A DNA stretch of 64,000 bases from Candidatus Nitrospira nitrosa (GTDB lineage: Bacteria > Nitrospirota > Nitrospiria > Nitrospirales > Nitrospiraceae), in assembly GCF_001458735.1 (NCBI RefSeq), contig NZ_CZQA01000001.1, forward strand, positions 1,736,001 through 1,800,000. The letters are read 5' to 3'. The stretch's first letter is position 1. The number at the start of each line of letters is the position of its first letter. Shown in pieces: positions 36,379-43,937 of the stretch. The translations under genes and the position numbers were made by a program. Under the pieces are notes generated by a model. The model saw only the letters and a list, made by a program, of their open reading frames with translations, was not told the origin of the DNA and did not search any database.

Positions 36379-36969
36379 TTGCGTCTGCTTGTTGGACTGG
36401 GCAATCCGGGAAAGGCCTATGCCCAGACCCGTCACAATGTCGGAATGTGGGCCATCGAGCGGGCTGCCGCTCGATGGTCGATCCGACTCTCACCGCGCGG
36501 TACGGCACAACGAGGTTCCGGGCGACTTGGACGAGAATTAATCGAGTTGGCCAGCCTCCTCGATTGGATGAACTGTTCCGGTCCTCCCGTGAAGGGTCTT
36601 CTAAGAGAGTATTCCCTCACTCCCAACGAGCTTATCGTCGTCCATGATGATCTCGATTTAGAGCCGGGTCGGCTGCGGATCAAACTTTCCGGAGGCTATG
36701 GGGGGCATAACGGGATCAAGTCCCTCATCGAAGCGCTGGGCACTCCACAATTTATCAGACTCAAGATCGGAGTCGGTCGGCCTGCCCCAGGCCAAGATTC
36801 GGCGGACTATGTGTTGGAACCGGTCACGAAAGACGAACTGGCTATCTTTGAGCCTTGTCTGGAGCAAGCCGTTGATGCGCTGGAATGTTTGATCCATCGT
36901 GGACCAGAGGTCGCGATGAATCAGTTCAATGTGAGAGAGCGAGTGGAGAAAGGGGAGCAGCCGGACTGA
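36379..36969 (+). CDS. pth: Peptidyl-tRNA hydrolase
   Basis: 196 residues starting at a TTG two bases after the rplY stop. Matches Pth: GLGNPGKAYAQTRHNVGMWAIE with the catalytic His20-equivalent and Asn, VVHDDLDLEPGRLRIK and GGYGGHNGIKSLIEALG. It frees tRNA from dropped-off peptidyl-tRNA. The TTG is forced because the family similarity begins at the first residues (RLLVGLGNPG) and no ATG or GTG precedes it after rplY. The tight spacing suggests coupling to rplY. Confidence 0.95.
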   Translation: MRLLVGLGNPGKAYAQTRHNVGMWAIERAAARWSIRLSPRGTAQRGSGRLGRELIELASLLDWMNCSGPPVKGLLREYSLTPNELIVVHDDLDLEPGRLRIKLSGGYGGHNGIKSLIEALGTPQFIRLKIGVGRPAPGQDSADYVLEPVTKDELAIFEPCLEQAVDALECLIHRGPEVAMNQFNVRERVEKGEQPD

Positions 36970-37106
36970 CCTGTGCTCGCCCACCACGCACACAAGAATT
37001 GATCGAATGATGAAACTAAGAACGGTGCATCGGTGGATGCGCACAGTGAGGTCAACCCGGCTGCTCCCCTTGGTAATAGAGTCTGTAAAAAGATAAGGAA
37101 AGAACA

Positions 37107-38198
37107 ATGGGTCTTTGTTGCGGCATGATCGGGCTTCCCAACGTCGGTAAGACGACGGTCTTCAACGCACTCACCGGTGGTGGGGCACTTGCGGCGAACT
37201 ATCCGTTCGCCACGGTGGAGCCCAATACCGGGGTGGCGCTGGTGCCGGATCCTCGGCTCGTCAAATTGACGGAGATCTTTGCCTCGAAGAAAACCACCTA
37301 CAGCACGCTGGAAGTGCGAGACATCGCCGGGTTGGTCGAAGGGGCCAGTAAAGGTGAAGGACTCGGGAATCAATTCCTGGGCCACATTCGCGAAGTGGAC
37401 GCCTTACTGCATGTGGTTCGTTGCTTTCAGGGGACCGATGTGGTGCATGTCAGCGGTGGTGTTAATCCGCTTCGTGATATTGAGGTGATCGAGACCGAAC
37501 TGATGCTCTCCGATCTGGAAACGCTCGATCGGCGAAAGCAGAAGACCGAAAAGAAGGTCCGGGCGGGCGATAAGAAGGCTGCTTTTGAAGTGGAGTTTCT
37601 CACTAAGCTCATCGGCATGCTCGACAAAGGGGAGTGGCTGGGTAATCGAGAATACCCAGCGGAGGAACGGGTGATCCTCATGGAATGTCAGCTTCTTTCT
37701 GCCAAGCCAGTGCTGTTTGTCGCCAACGTTTCGGAAGGAAAGAATGCCGACGAAGCCATGGTCCAGACGGTGAGAGACTTTGCCGCCAAGCGAGGGGCTA
37801 GAGTTGTCACGATCTGCGGGCAACTGGAAGCTGAGCTCTCATCATTACCTGAAAGCGAACGGACGGACTTCCTGAGTGAAATGGGACTGACGGAATCCGG
37901 GCTTGTCCGGCTGACGCGTGAAGCCTATAGCTTGCTGGATCTGGTGACGTTTTTCACCGCCGGCGATACCGAATCCCGCGCCTGGCCGATTCCTAGAAAC
38001 ACCAAAGCTCCGCAAGCGGCCGGCAAGATCCACTCCGACATGGAGCGTGGCTTCATTCGTGCCGAGGTCTATCATTACGACGATTTGCTGGCCTGTGGAT
38101 CAGAGGCCAAGGTGAAGGAGAAGGGGCTGTTTCGTCTTGAAGGCAAAGACTACGTCATTAAAGAAGCGGATATCGTCTACTTTAGGTTTAACGTATAA
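37107..38198 (+). CDS. ychF: Redox-regulated ATPase YchF (Obg-family)
   Basis: 363 residues, normal YchF length. G1 motif IGLPNVGKTTVFNAL, G3 DIAGLVEGASKGEGLGNQFL, and NVSEGKN in place of the usual NKxD guanine motif, as expected for a YchF that prefers ATP. The C-terminal TGS-like domain (TFFTAGDTESRAW through KEADIVYFRFNV) is intact. It binds ribosomes and is linked to stress responses. RBS GGAAAGAAC precedes the ATG. It is the last core gene before the accessory island. Confidence 0.96.
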   Translation: MGLCCGMIGLPNVGKTTVFNALTGGGALAANYPFATVEPNTGVALVPDPRLVKLTEIFASKKTTYSTLEVRDIAGLVEGASKGEGLGNQFLGHIREVDALLHVVRCFQGTDVVHVSGGVNPLRDIEVIETELMLSDLETLDRRKQKTEKKVRAGDKKAAFEVEFLTKLIGMLDKGEWLGNREYPAEERVILMECQLLSAKPVLFVANVSEGKNADEAMVQTVRDFAAKRGARVVTICGQLEAELSSLPESERTDFLSEMGLTESGLVRLTREAYSLLDLVTFFTAGDTESRAWPIPRNTKAPQAAGKIHSDMERGFIRAEVYHYDDLLACGSEAKVKEKGLFRLEGKDYVIKEADIVYFRFNV

Positions 38199-38281
38199 TC
38201 CAGAATTGGAGTTTCTCTTTTCTCCTCAAAAGCCGCCACACCTGTGTGATATCTCTGTCTGAATTGAAGCCTAGCCACTTG

Positions 38282-38926
38282 CTAACCTTGCAGTTTTTCT
38301 AACTTCCAGACATGTTCCGTCGCCGGACACTTCCCCTTGAGCCCGCCAGGGACGTCGATACGGGCCAATGGTGTGAGGGCATAGCTATCACCATAATGGC
38401 GATGGAGCTCATCGGGAGTCACGGAAAACGGCGGCCCTGGCACGATGGTTTGGTCGTACTCATAACCGATGACGAGTTGAGATGCCAAGGCTGTGAGAGA
38501 TTTGAGATACGCGGTGTATTGGACTCGCATGGTGTCTGGTAGTGCGACTAATGCAGCCCGGTCATAGACCGCATCGACGGGTCCGAGAGTTTCGCGGGAC
38601 AGATCGAAGAGGTCACCCACGAAAATATCGATCTTCTCCCCGTGAAAGAGCTTGTGCTTCCCAACTTCTGAGATGGCCGGTTCCATTCTCAGCTCGGTAA
38701 AGAGCTGGGTCACAGCTAGTTCACTCAGTTCCGCCCCGGCCACTGCATAGCCCTGGGATAAGAGCCAACCGAGGTCGAGTGACTTCCCGCAGAGCGGCAC
38801 GAACACACGGCCAGCATGCGGTATGTGCAGGGAAGGAAAATGTGTGGTTAGCAGCGGGTTAACGGCGCGCTCATGCCACCCGGTCTGGTTCGTCTGCCAG
38901 CGATTGTGCCAAAAAATTGCATCCAT
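38282..38926 (-). CDS. tpm: Thiopurine S-methyltransferase family protein
   Basis: 214 residues from the ATG at 38926 (MDAIFWHNRWQTNQTGWHE), which matches the conserved TPMT start; the open frame extends 29 codons upstream without similarity. SAM-binding motif I is RVFVPLCGKSLDLGWL, with the substrate region DAVYDRAALVALP. Bacterial TPMTs methylate thiol, selenium or tellurium compounds; the substrate here is unknown. It converges on ychF. A decayed second copy of its 5' part, on the same strand, lies at 40138-40367, so the region has been duplicated. Confidence 0.9.
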   Translation of the reverse strand: MDAIFWHNRWQTNQTGWHERAVNPLLTTHFPSLHIPHAGRVFVPLCGKSLDLGWLLSQGYAVAGAELSELAVTQLFTELRMEPAISEVGKHKLFHGEKIDIFVGDLFDLSRETLGPVDAVYDRAALVALPDTMRVQYTAYLKSLTALASQLVIGYEYDQTIVPGPPFSVTPDELHRHYGDSYALTPLARIDVPGGLKGKCPATEHVWKLEKLQG

Positions 38927-39003
38927 GAAATAATTCCGTGTGGGATAATCTGCCAGTTGCGAGCGCCATCCTAAAGGGCGGAGGTAAGGAGAGGCAAGAC
39001 GAG
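38699..39003. repeat. Direct repeat, copy A (5' half of tpm plus upstream flank)
   Basis: This stretch, comprising the first part of tpm and about 75 bases upstream of its start, reappears in the same orientation at about 40138-40440. Identity is high inside the coding part and drops in the flank. The two copies bracket the toxin-antitoxin pair and the HigA-like fragment, which suggests a duplication or recombination event. Confidence 0.7.
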
Positions 39004-39065
39004 AAGAAAACACGATTTCTGCTAGGACATTCCCTCAGGCTGAGGCCAAGGCTTCAATGGAATCT

Positions 39066-39521
39066 TTACTCAAGTTCCTCGGACGCACGGGGGGTGTCAT
39101 CAGTATCGTGGGCCTCCCGCATGTAATCTCCTGGCTTCAGCACGGGAATGCCTCGAAAGGGATTGAGCATCAGCAGATCCTGGTCGCCGCTCAGAATCAG
39201 CGCCGCATCGCCGTTGACCGCGACCTCTAAAATCCGGTTGTCTGATTCGTCCCGGCATTCATGCACCGCCGTCACGATCGGCACCATCTCGGCCACCCGC
39301 AGCACGAGCTGCACGAATTCTTCCCGGTCTTCTAGGCAGAGATAGCGATCGAATTTCTTACGCGACAACACATCCGCCAGTTCATACAAGCTGTCCTCGG
39401 ACAGTAAGATGAGGTCTTCGGTAATCGCCTTTCGCACCACTTGTCCTGGCACGGAGTCGCTCAGCAGGACGCCGCTGATCAGGGTGTTGGTATCCAGCAC
39501 CAACCGCCGCCTAGCCTTCAT
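39066..39521 (-). CDS. PIN-domain toxin (putative RNase)
   Basis: 151 residues matching the COG1569-type PIN toxin family: RRRLVLDTNTLISGVLLSD with the first catalytic Asp, an LSEDSLYELADVLSRKKFDRYL stretch, and ECRDESDNRILEVAVNGDAALILSGDQDLL with the later acidic residues. Such toxins are ribonucleases that cleave tRNA or mRNA when freed from the antitoxin. It overlaps the upstream antitoxin gene by 11 bases, the standard order. The acidic residues all seem intact, so the toxin may be active. Confidence 0.88.
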   Translation of the reverse strand: MKARRRLVLDTNTLISGVLLSDSVPGQVVRKAITEDLILLSEDSLYELADVLSRKKFDRYLCLEDREEFVQLVLRVAEMVPIVTAVHECRDESDNRILEVAVNGDAALILSGDQDLLMLNPFRGIPVLKPGDYMREAHDTDDTPRASEELE

Positions 39522-39762
39522 CGGCCAGAATCTCGTGGAGCTTTTCCTCCGTCAGTCCCTGCGCCTTGGTTTTCTTGCTCACCCGATCTGAAAACCTCAG
39601 AAACTCTTTCCGGTTCATGGCACACACCCGCTCATACTCCTGAGCCGAGAGCAGGACGGCTACATTGCGCTTCTGGCGGCGGATCATCACGGGTTCACGC
39701 TGAGCGGCATCCAGGATCGCCGCCAGTCTCTGCTTCGCATCGCTTGCTGAGACATATCGCAT
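39511..39762 (-). CDS. Phd/YefM-type antitoxin
   Basis: 83 residues from the ATG at 39762; the open frame extends seven codons further. The N-terminus MRYVSASDAKQRLAAILDAA and REPVMIRRQKRNVAVLLSAQEYE match the Phd/YefM DNA-binding fold, followed by a charged C-terminal arm expected to wrap the toxin. It would repress its own operon and neutralise the PIN toxin. Phd-type antitoxins pair with PIN toxins in many genomes. Confidence 0.85.
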   Translation of the reverse strand: MRYVSASDAKQRLAAILDAAQREPVMIRRQKRNVAVLLSAQEYERVCAMNRKEFLRFSDRVSKKTKAQGLTEEKLHEILADEG

Positions 39763-39867
39763 GGTTATTACCTCATGCAGCAATTATATCCAGTTTAGAC
39801 AATCTGGACAATAGTTGTGAATTACATATATACATCAATGGCTTTTATATTTTGAAGACTGTCGCTT

Positions 39868-39966
39868 ATGGCAAAGAAAGAGATCAAAGTCGGTAGGAAG
39901 TCTTCCCACCCTGGAGCCCTCATCAGGGTGGATATCGTCGACGAGTTAGGATTGAGCGTGAGGTGA
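39868..39966 (+). pseudogene. Truncated HigA-like antitoxin start
   Basis: A 32-codon frame, MAKKEIKVGRKSSHPGALIR then a VDIVDELGLSVR end and TGA. The HPGALIRxDxxxxLGLS pattern is the start of HigA/XRE-family antitoxins (usually HPGE or HPGA, LREDFLEPLGLS), which continue with about 65 more residues of helix-turn-helix. Nothing downstream continues that fold in any frame that I can see. It is therefore probably the broken remnant of a second toxin-antitoxin module. Confidence 0.5.
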
Positions 39967-40137
39967 GAAGAGGTAAGACGAGCTGGAGAGGAGTCTAAGG
40001 AGATCGCCAGACGGAAAGAAATTCATCATGCGGTGGCTTTTGGCGCCTCAAGGGATGGTAGGTTACCAGACCTGCCTTGCTGTTGGGCCAGCCTCAGCCC
40101 GTGCAAAGTCAAGAATCGCCCCCGCTCTTTGATGCCA

Positions 40138-40367
40138 GAAAAGAGCGGAGGCACAGCCAGCTCACTGAGTTCTGCACCAGCGACCGCATAGCCTTGAGAC
40201 AAGAGCTAACCCAGGTCGAGCGACTTGCAGCAGAGTGGAACGAACACACGGCCAGCATGCGGTATGTGCAGGGAGGGAAAATGTGTGGTCAGCAGCGGGT
40301 TGACGGCACGCTCGTGCCATCCTGTCTGGTTCGTCTACCAGCGATTGTGTCAAAAGCTTGACTCCAT
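40138..40367 (-). pseudogene. Decayed 5' fragment of a second tpm copy
   Basis: Read on the minus strand from the ATG at 40367, the codons match the intact tpm (38926 start) almost one for one, but codon 6 is TGA (40350-40352) where tpm has TGG, and codon 11 is TAG (40335-40337) where tpm has CAG. Similarity continues through the SAM-binding region and stops near 40138, so the 3' half is missing. The upstream flank to about 40440 is also related. A clear pseudogene, probably a duplication remnant. Confidence 0.85.
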
Positions 40368-40500
40368 TTGTGTTCCTCAGGGGACCAATAGGTGGTCTTA
40401 GAGTCGTCCTAAGGGAAGAGGTGAAGGGAGGCAAGGCAAGATGAGGGGGGAGTCTGCAAGAGAATGGTTCTGGACGCCTTCTTGTAGTGCTCCCCTGAAA

Positions 40501-41286
40501 TCAAGCCACCTGGGTTGATTCTTGGGCCCGGTATTGGATTGGGCTTCGATACCCCAGCGCCTGATGCGGTCGGTCCTCGTTTTACCACTGCATCCAAGCC
40601 CGAATGACCCGCCGCGCCTTCTCAAATGTCTGGAACGTGTGCTGCCAGGCACACTCCTCCTTGAGACTGCGAAAGAACCGTTCGATGATCCCATTCTGCT
40701 CCGGTGTGTTCGGTGTAATGAATTCTTGTTGTAGTCGATAGTCCCGACAGGCTTGCCGGAACCGACGACTCTGAAAGATGAAGCCATTGTCGCTGCGAAG
40801 GACTGGGGCCCCCACGGGACGAAGCGTCCCGAACCGCGCGAGGCAGGCGGCTTCGATCGCCCGCTCCGCCTCCTTCGCTCGACTGCGGATCGCAAACTCG
40901 TACCCGATCACTTCCCGATCATGACAGTCGATCACCGCCGCAAAATGCGCCCAGCCATCCTGTCCACACGGAATATGCGTCACATCCATCGCCCATCGTT
41001 CGTTGCTGCGATCTGCCCGACTCGTCCAGCCTTGCACGCGAGGGCATGGGGTACAGACGCGTTGATGTACGAACCACCCGTTCTGGTTCAGGACCCGGTA
41101 GACTGCCTTCCTATTGACCATGATGCCATCTCGGAATCGCAACTGCACCCACAACCGGCGATAGCCAAACGTCGGATGCTGCTGTATCCAATATCGCAGC
41201 CGCTCCAGCCAGGGAGGCTCTGCGGGGCTTCGGCGTCGCCCCGCTCCCGTGGCTCGGTGCAAGCCAGCTCGGTTGACACCGAGCAC
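40501..41286 (-). pseudogene. IS3-family transposase orfB with premature stop
   Basis: The frame from 41286 encodes an integrase-core protein: VDCHD/DVTHI-type first Asp region (RWAMDVTHIPCG), second Asp in VLRSDNGFIFQS and the Glu in EQNGIIERFFRSLKEE, so the DDE triad is recognisable. After RAWMQW a TAA (40582-40584) replaces the expected Tyr codon; translation in the same frame resumes with NEDRPHQALGYRSPIQYRAQ, the usual IS3 C-terminus, to a TGA at 40501. The N-terminus lacks a proper start and part of the HTH linker. It is probably non-functional. Confidence 0.85.
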
Positions 41287-41298
41287 CTGAACATATCG

Positions 41299-41565
41299 TT
41301 ATCGAGGACCAGATCCCCAAATCTTCTGCTTCAACTTCTTGATCTGCTCGTCCTTGACCGCGTCTTCGTCCTTTAGTCGAGTGCGGAGTGCATTCTCGGC
41401 GCCCAGCAGAAACTTCTCCCGCCAAGCCTCCACCTCCGCTACAGTCAAGCCATATTTCCGAGCTGCCTCGGCCACGGAGGTCTCCCCCTTCAGGAGACTG
41501 ACGACCAATGCCACCCGTCGTGTGGCTGTCCATCGTTCAATTGGATCTGCCGCTTCTGATGCCAT
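41299..41565 (-). CDS. IS3-family orfA (transposase DNA-binding subunit), C-terminus disrupted
   Basis: 88 residues from the ATG at 41565 (MASEAADPIERWTATRRVAL). A helix-turn-helix is visible as ETSVAEAARKYGLTVAEVEAWREKFL, followed by the KDEQIKKLKQKI leucine-zipper start. The expected continuation, GDLVLDNDM, is found in another phase just beyond, so a one-base indel breaks the zipper before orfB. With that damage the normal programmed frameshift product cannot form. Confidence 0.75.
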   Translation of the reverse strand: MASEAADPIERWTATRRVALVVSLLKGETSVAEAARKYGLTVAEVEAWREKFLLGAENALRTRLKDEDAVKDEQIKKLKQKIWGSGPR

Positions 41566-41725
41566 TGCCACCTCACGGTCCACTCAGGACCATGTCGTAG
41601 GGGTGGTCTCAATTTCAAGGGGAGCAGTATAGAAGCTCGTATGAAGTCGGCAATCAGATCGTGGAAGCACGTCTTTGCTCTCAGTCGAGGGTCCCATCGA
41701 TGGAGGAGATGGGCTCTGCGATTCA

Positions 41726-41755
41726 TTGACAGTGTAAGAACCCCTATGGTACCGT
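41726..41755 (+). promoter_or_regulatory. Promoter of rpsF operon
   Basis: TTGACA at 41726-41731, with a weak -10 candidate around 41746-41755 (GGTACC/TACCGT). It sits 100 bases past the IS end and about 85-110 bases before rpsF. The -35 is clear, the -10 is not. Confidence 0.45.
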
Positions 41756-41835
41756 CCTCCGTTCATTGTGCCAGATAGGCACCCTACACCTCGCTCCCGA
41801 CTGGTTCGGGGGCCATTGTCCAGGAGGATTACTGC

Positions 41836-42183
41836 ATGGAGCTCTACGAGTCTCTGTTTATTATTCGTCCGTCCCTTTCCGATGAGGACACCAAAACACT
41901 CATCGACAAGATGAAAGCGGTTGCCGACAAAACCGGCGCGCAATTCATCAAAGCCGAAAACTTAGGGAAGAAAAAACTCGCCTACGAAGTGCGTCGGGAG
42001 CGAAAGGGGACCTACGGCTATTTTTACTTTAAGGCACCGAATAATACCGTCGGTGAGCTGGAACGGGCCTATCGCTTGGAAGACGATATCATCAAGTTTC
42101 TGACGGTTCATCATGAGAAGCCATTAGTGGAGCGGCGTCCAGTGGAAGCTGCATCGCAGGAGTCAGACGGTGGCCGGATTTAA
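41836..42183 (+). CDS. rpsF: 30S ribosomal protein S6
   Basis: 115 residues with the S6 fold: MELYESLFIIRPSLSDE, then KKLAYEVRRERKGTYGYFYF, ending with a family-typical RVE-like region and an acidic tail. A CAGGAGG ribosome binding site precedes the ATG. S6 binds S18, which is encoded two genes downstream. Overlaps ssb by 14 bases. The block rpsF-ssb-rpsR is standard. Confidence 0.97.
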   Translation: MELYESLFIIRPSLSDEDTKTLIDKMKAVADKTGAQFIKAENLGKKKLAYEVRRERKGTYGYFYFKAPNNTVGELERAYRLEDDIIKFLTVHHEKPLVERRPVEAASQESDGGRI

Positions 42184-42568
42184 CAAAGTCATCTTACTCG
42201 GAAACCTCACTCGGAATCCCGAGCTTCGGTATACGCCGAGCGGGACGCCGGTGGCCAGTTTTGGCTTGGCGGTCAGTCGCCGCTTTAAACAAGGCGACGA
42301 TTTGAAGGAAGAAGTGTGTTTTGTCGATATTGTGGTCTTTGGTAAACAAGCCGAACATTGCGGGCAGTATCTCAGCAAGGGGAACGGCGTGATTGTCGAG
42401 GGTCGGTTGCAACAGCGCCGATGGGAAACCGAAGATGGGCAAAAGCGCAGCAAGCATGAAGTGGTGGCCCAGACCGTGACGTTTATGCCCAAGCGTCAAG
42501 ATGGTGGCGCCGGCGCCGAACCTCCGATGCATGATGAACCCGGCTATGAGACAGGCGACGAAGGTTAA
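42170..42568 (+). CDS. ssb: Single-stranded DNA-binding protein
   Basis: 132 residues, GTG start inside the end of rpsF. OB-fold motifs NKVILLGNLTRNPELRYTPSG, FVDIVVFGKQAEHCGQYLSKG and VEGRLQQRRWE match SSB. The C-terminal linker is short and ends GYETGDEG, an acidic tip that lacks the usual DDDIPF peptide, so partner recruitment through the classical tip may be different. Located between rpsF and rpsR, as in many bacteria. Confidence 0.93.
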   Translation: MAGFNKVILLGNLTRNPELRYTPSGTPVASFGLAVSRRFKQGDDLKEEVCFVDIVVFGKQAEHCGQYLSKGNGVIVEGRLQQRRWETEDGQKRSKHEVVAQTVTFMPKRQDGGAGAEPPMHDEPGYETGDEG

Positions 42569-42592
42569 TGACAGGCATATGAGGAGGCAGTG

Positions 42593-42850
42593 ATGGATCG
42601 AGGTGAAAATGAACGTGGGGGTGGTGGGGGTGGACGGCTGTTCCAACGGAGACGTCCCTGCCGGTTTTGTCTGGAGAAAGCACCGATCGACTTTAAGGAT
42701 GCCGGACTACTTCGGAATTTCTTGACGGAGCGAGGACGCATTGTTCCACGTCGGATTTCCGGCAATTGCATGCGGCATCAACGTGAGCTAACGGTGGCCG
42801 TCAAGCGGGCTCGGCATATCGCCATCATCAGCTTTGCTGAGGAGCGATAA
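42593..42850 (+). CDS. rpsR: 30S ribosomal protein S18
   Basis: 85 residues from the ATG at 42593, six bases behind AGGAGG; a GTG immediately before it is in frame. An Arg/Gly-rich N-terminus leads to [18 protein letters not shown], with a Cys pair (CRFC) that may bind zinc, and [30 protein letters not shown]. The rplI gene (L9), often next, is absent here; a DUF177 gene follows instead. Confidence 0.96.
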   Translation: MDRGENERGGGGGGRLFQRRRPCRFCLEKAPIDFKDAGLLRNFLTERGRIVPRRISGNCMRHQRELTVAVKRARHIAIISFAEER

Positions 42851-42855
42851 CGAAC

Positions 42856-43506
42856 GTGATCGGTGAGATCGATGCCCTGGGATGGAGCGGTGGTATATCG
42901 TCGAGGGGACTCATGGGCGTCTTAACGCCGAAAATCGCGGACATCACGGATGAGGGCTTTTCGCTGTCCGGAGACCTGACGGGGGACGAGTTGGGTCTGA
43001 CGGACGCGGATGTATCCATTCGCGGAACGATGTCGGTCGGATTGGAGCTTCGTCCAATCGAACGGAGCATCTATGTGACCGGCGTGGTGGAAGGGACCGC
43101 AGGTCGGCAATGTGTCCGCTGCCTGAAAGAGTTTGATGAGCCGGTGGCCTTTTCCTTACGCGTCGTCTATGAGCGAGAGGTGAAATCCACGGGGGCTACC
43201 GGGAAACGGGACGGAGCGCGAAAGAAAAAAGCAGTGGTATCGCCTACGGCCGAGGAGGAAGAGCCGAACGACGATCTCTATTACTTTACGGGTGATCATT
43301 TGGATTTGGCGCCGATGTTACGAGAACAGATAATCTTGGCGTCCCCAATGCACTCGTTGTGTACGAACGACTGTCTTGGTCTCTGTACCCGCTGTGGGCA
43401 CGATTTGAATGGAGGGCCCTGTCGTTGCGGTGACGTACCGGTAGGAGGCCCATTTGATGTGTTGCGTACGATGAAAGAGAAGCTGAGGGACGTCGGACAG
43501 CGCTGA
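42856..43506 (+). CDS. yceD: YceD/DUF177 family protein
   Basis: 216 residues, GTG start five bases after rpsR. It contains the DUF177 core: GRQCVRCLKEFDEPV with a Cys pair, an acidic stretch EEEEPNDDLYYFTGDHLDL, the LREQIILASPMHSLCTNDCLGLC motif and CTRCGHDLNGGPCRC, giving two further Cys clusters likely to bind metal. Family members are linked to 23S rRNA accumulation in plants and bacteria. It precedes rpmF, the canonical yceD-rpmF-plsX-fabH order. Confidence 0.9.
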   Translation: MIGEIDALGWSGGISSRGLMGVLTPKIADITDEGFSLSGDLTGDELGLTDADVSIRGTMSVGLELRPIERSIYVTGVVEGTAGRQCVRCLKEFDEPVAFSLRVVYEREVKSTGATGKRDGARKKKAVVSPTAEEEEPNDDLYYFTGDHLDLAPMLREQIILASPMHSLCTNDCLGLCTRCGHDLNGGPCRCGDVPVGGPFDVLRTMKEKLRDVGQR

Positions 43507-43542
43507 GTCGCAGTCCGAATCGAGGGGGAAGAAGGAGTTACC

Positions 43543-43728
43543 ATGCCGAATCCGAAACATAAACACTCACGGGCCAGACGCGATAAGCGTCGTACCCAAA
43601 AACTGCGAATGACCCCACCGGGGATGGCTGTGTGCCCACAGTGCCATGAGTTAAAGCTTCCGCATTACACCTGTTTGAATTGCGGGACCTATAAGGGCAA
43701 AGCCGTCATTCAAGTCGAAGAAGCCTAA
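43543..43728 (+). CDS. rpmF: 50S ribosomal protein L32
   Basis: 61 residues, full-length. The N-terminus PNPKHKHSRARRDKRRTQ is basic, followed by a zinc ribbon CPQCHELKLPHYTCLNCG, so this is the Cys4 (zinc-binding) form of L32. GAAGAAGGAG precedes the ATG. It sits between yceD and plsX. Confidence 0.96.
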   Translation: MPNPKHKHSRARRDKRRTQKLRMTPPGMAVCPQCHELKLPHYTCLNCGTYKGKAVIQVEEA

Positions 43729-43844
43729 GCCGACTGTCAATCGATGGTTGACGCCCCACAGCGGCAGGTGTTCAGGGGTCTCTTCGTATCTGATGGAATG
43801 GCCATTCGGGCTGTGCCAGCCTGGTATACGTGGAGGCCGGTAAC

Positions 43845-43892
43845 ATGTTCAAGCTGGTCTGTGGCAAGAAGGGTTCAGCGCGTCAGATCTGA
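43845..43892 (+). CDS. Possible 15-codon leader ORF before plsX
   Basis: ATG at 43845 with GGAGG (43832-43836) eight bases upstream starts a 15-residue frame, MFKLVCGKKGSARQI, ending in TGA at 43892. It lies in the 209-base rpmF-plsX gap. The spacing of the ribosome binding site is good, but there is no other evidence for expression; it could equally be a remnant. Confidence 0.2.
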   Translation: MFKLVCGKKGSARQI

Positions 43893-43937
43893 TCCCAGGG
43901 GGCGACACGTGGGTAGCCTGTCTTTCCGACACCATCC

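Larger units (their letters stand above)
40488..41626 (-). mobile_element. Degraded IS3-family insertion sequence
   Basis: The element is bounded by imperfect inverted repeats, TGCTCCCCTGAAATCAAGCC starting at 40488 and its counterpart ending AAGGGGAGCA at 41626; the ends are TG and CA as usual for IS3. It holds an orfA (helix-turn-helix) and an orfB (DDE integrase) on the minus strand. At about 1.14 kb it is shorter than typical IS3 members, and both reading frames are damaged. I could not identify a clean target-site duplication. Confidence 0.8.
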
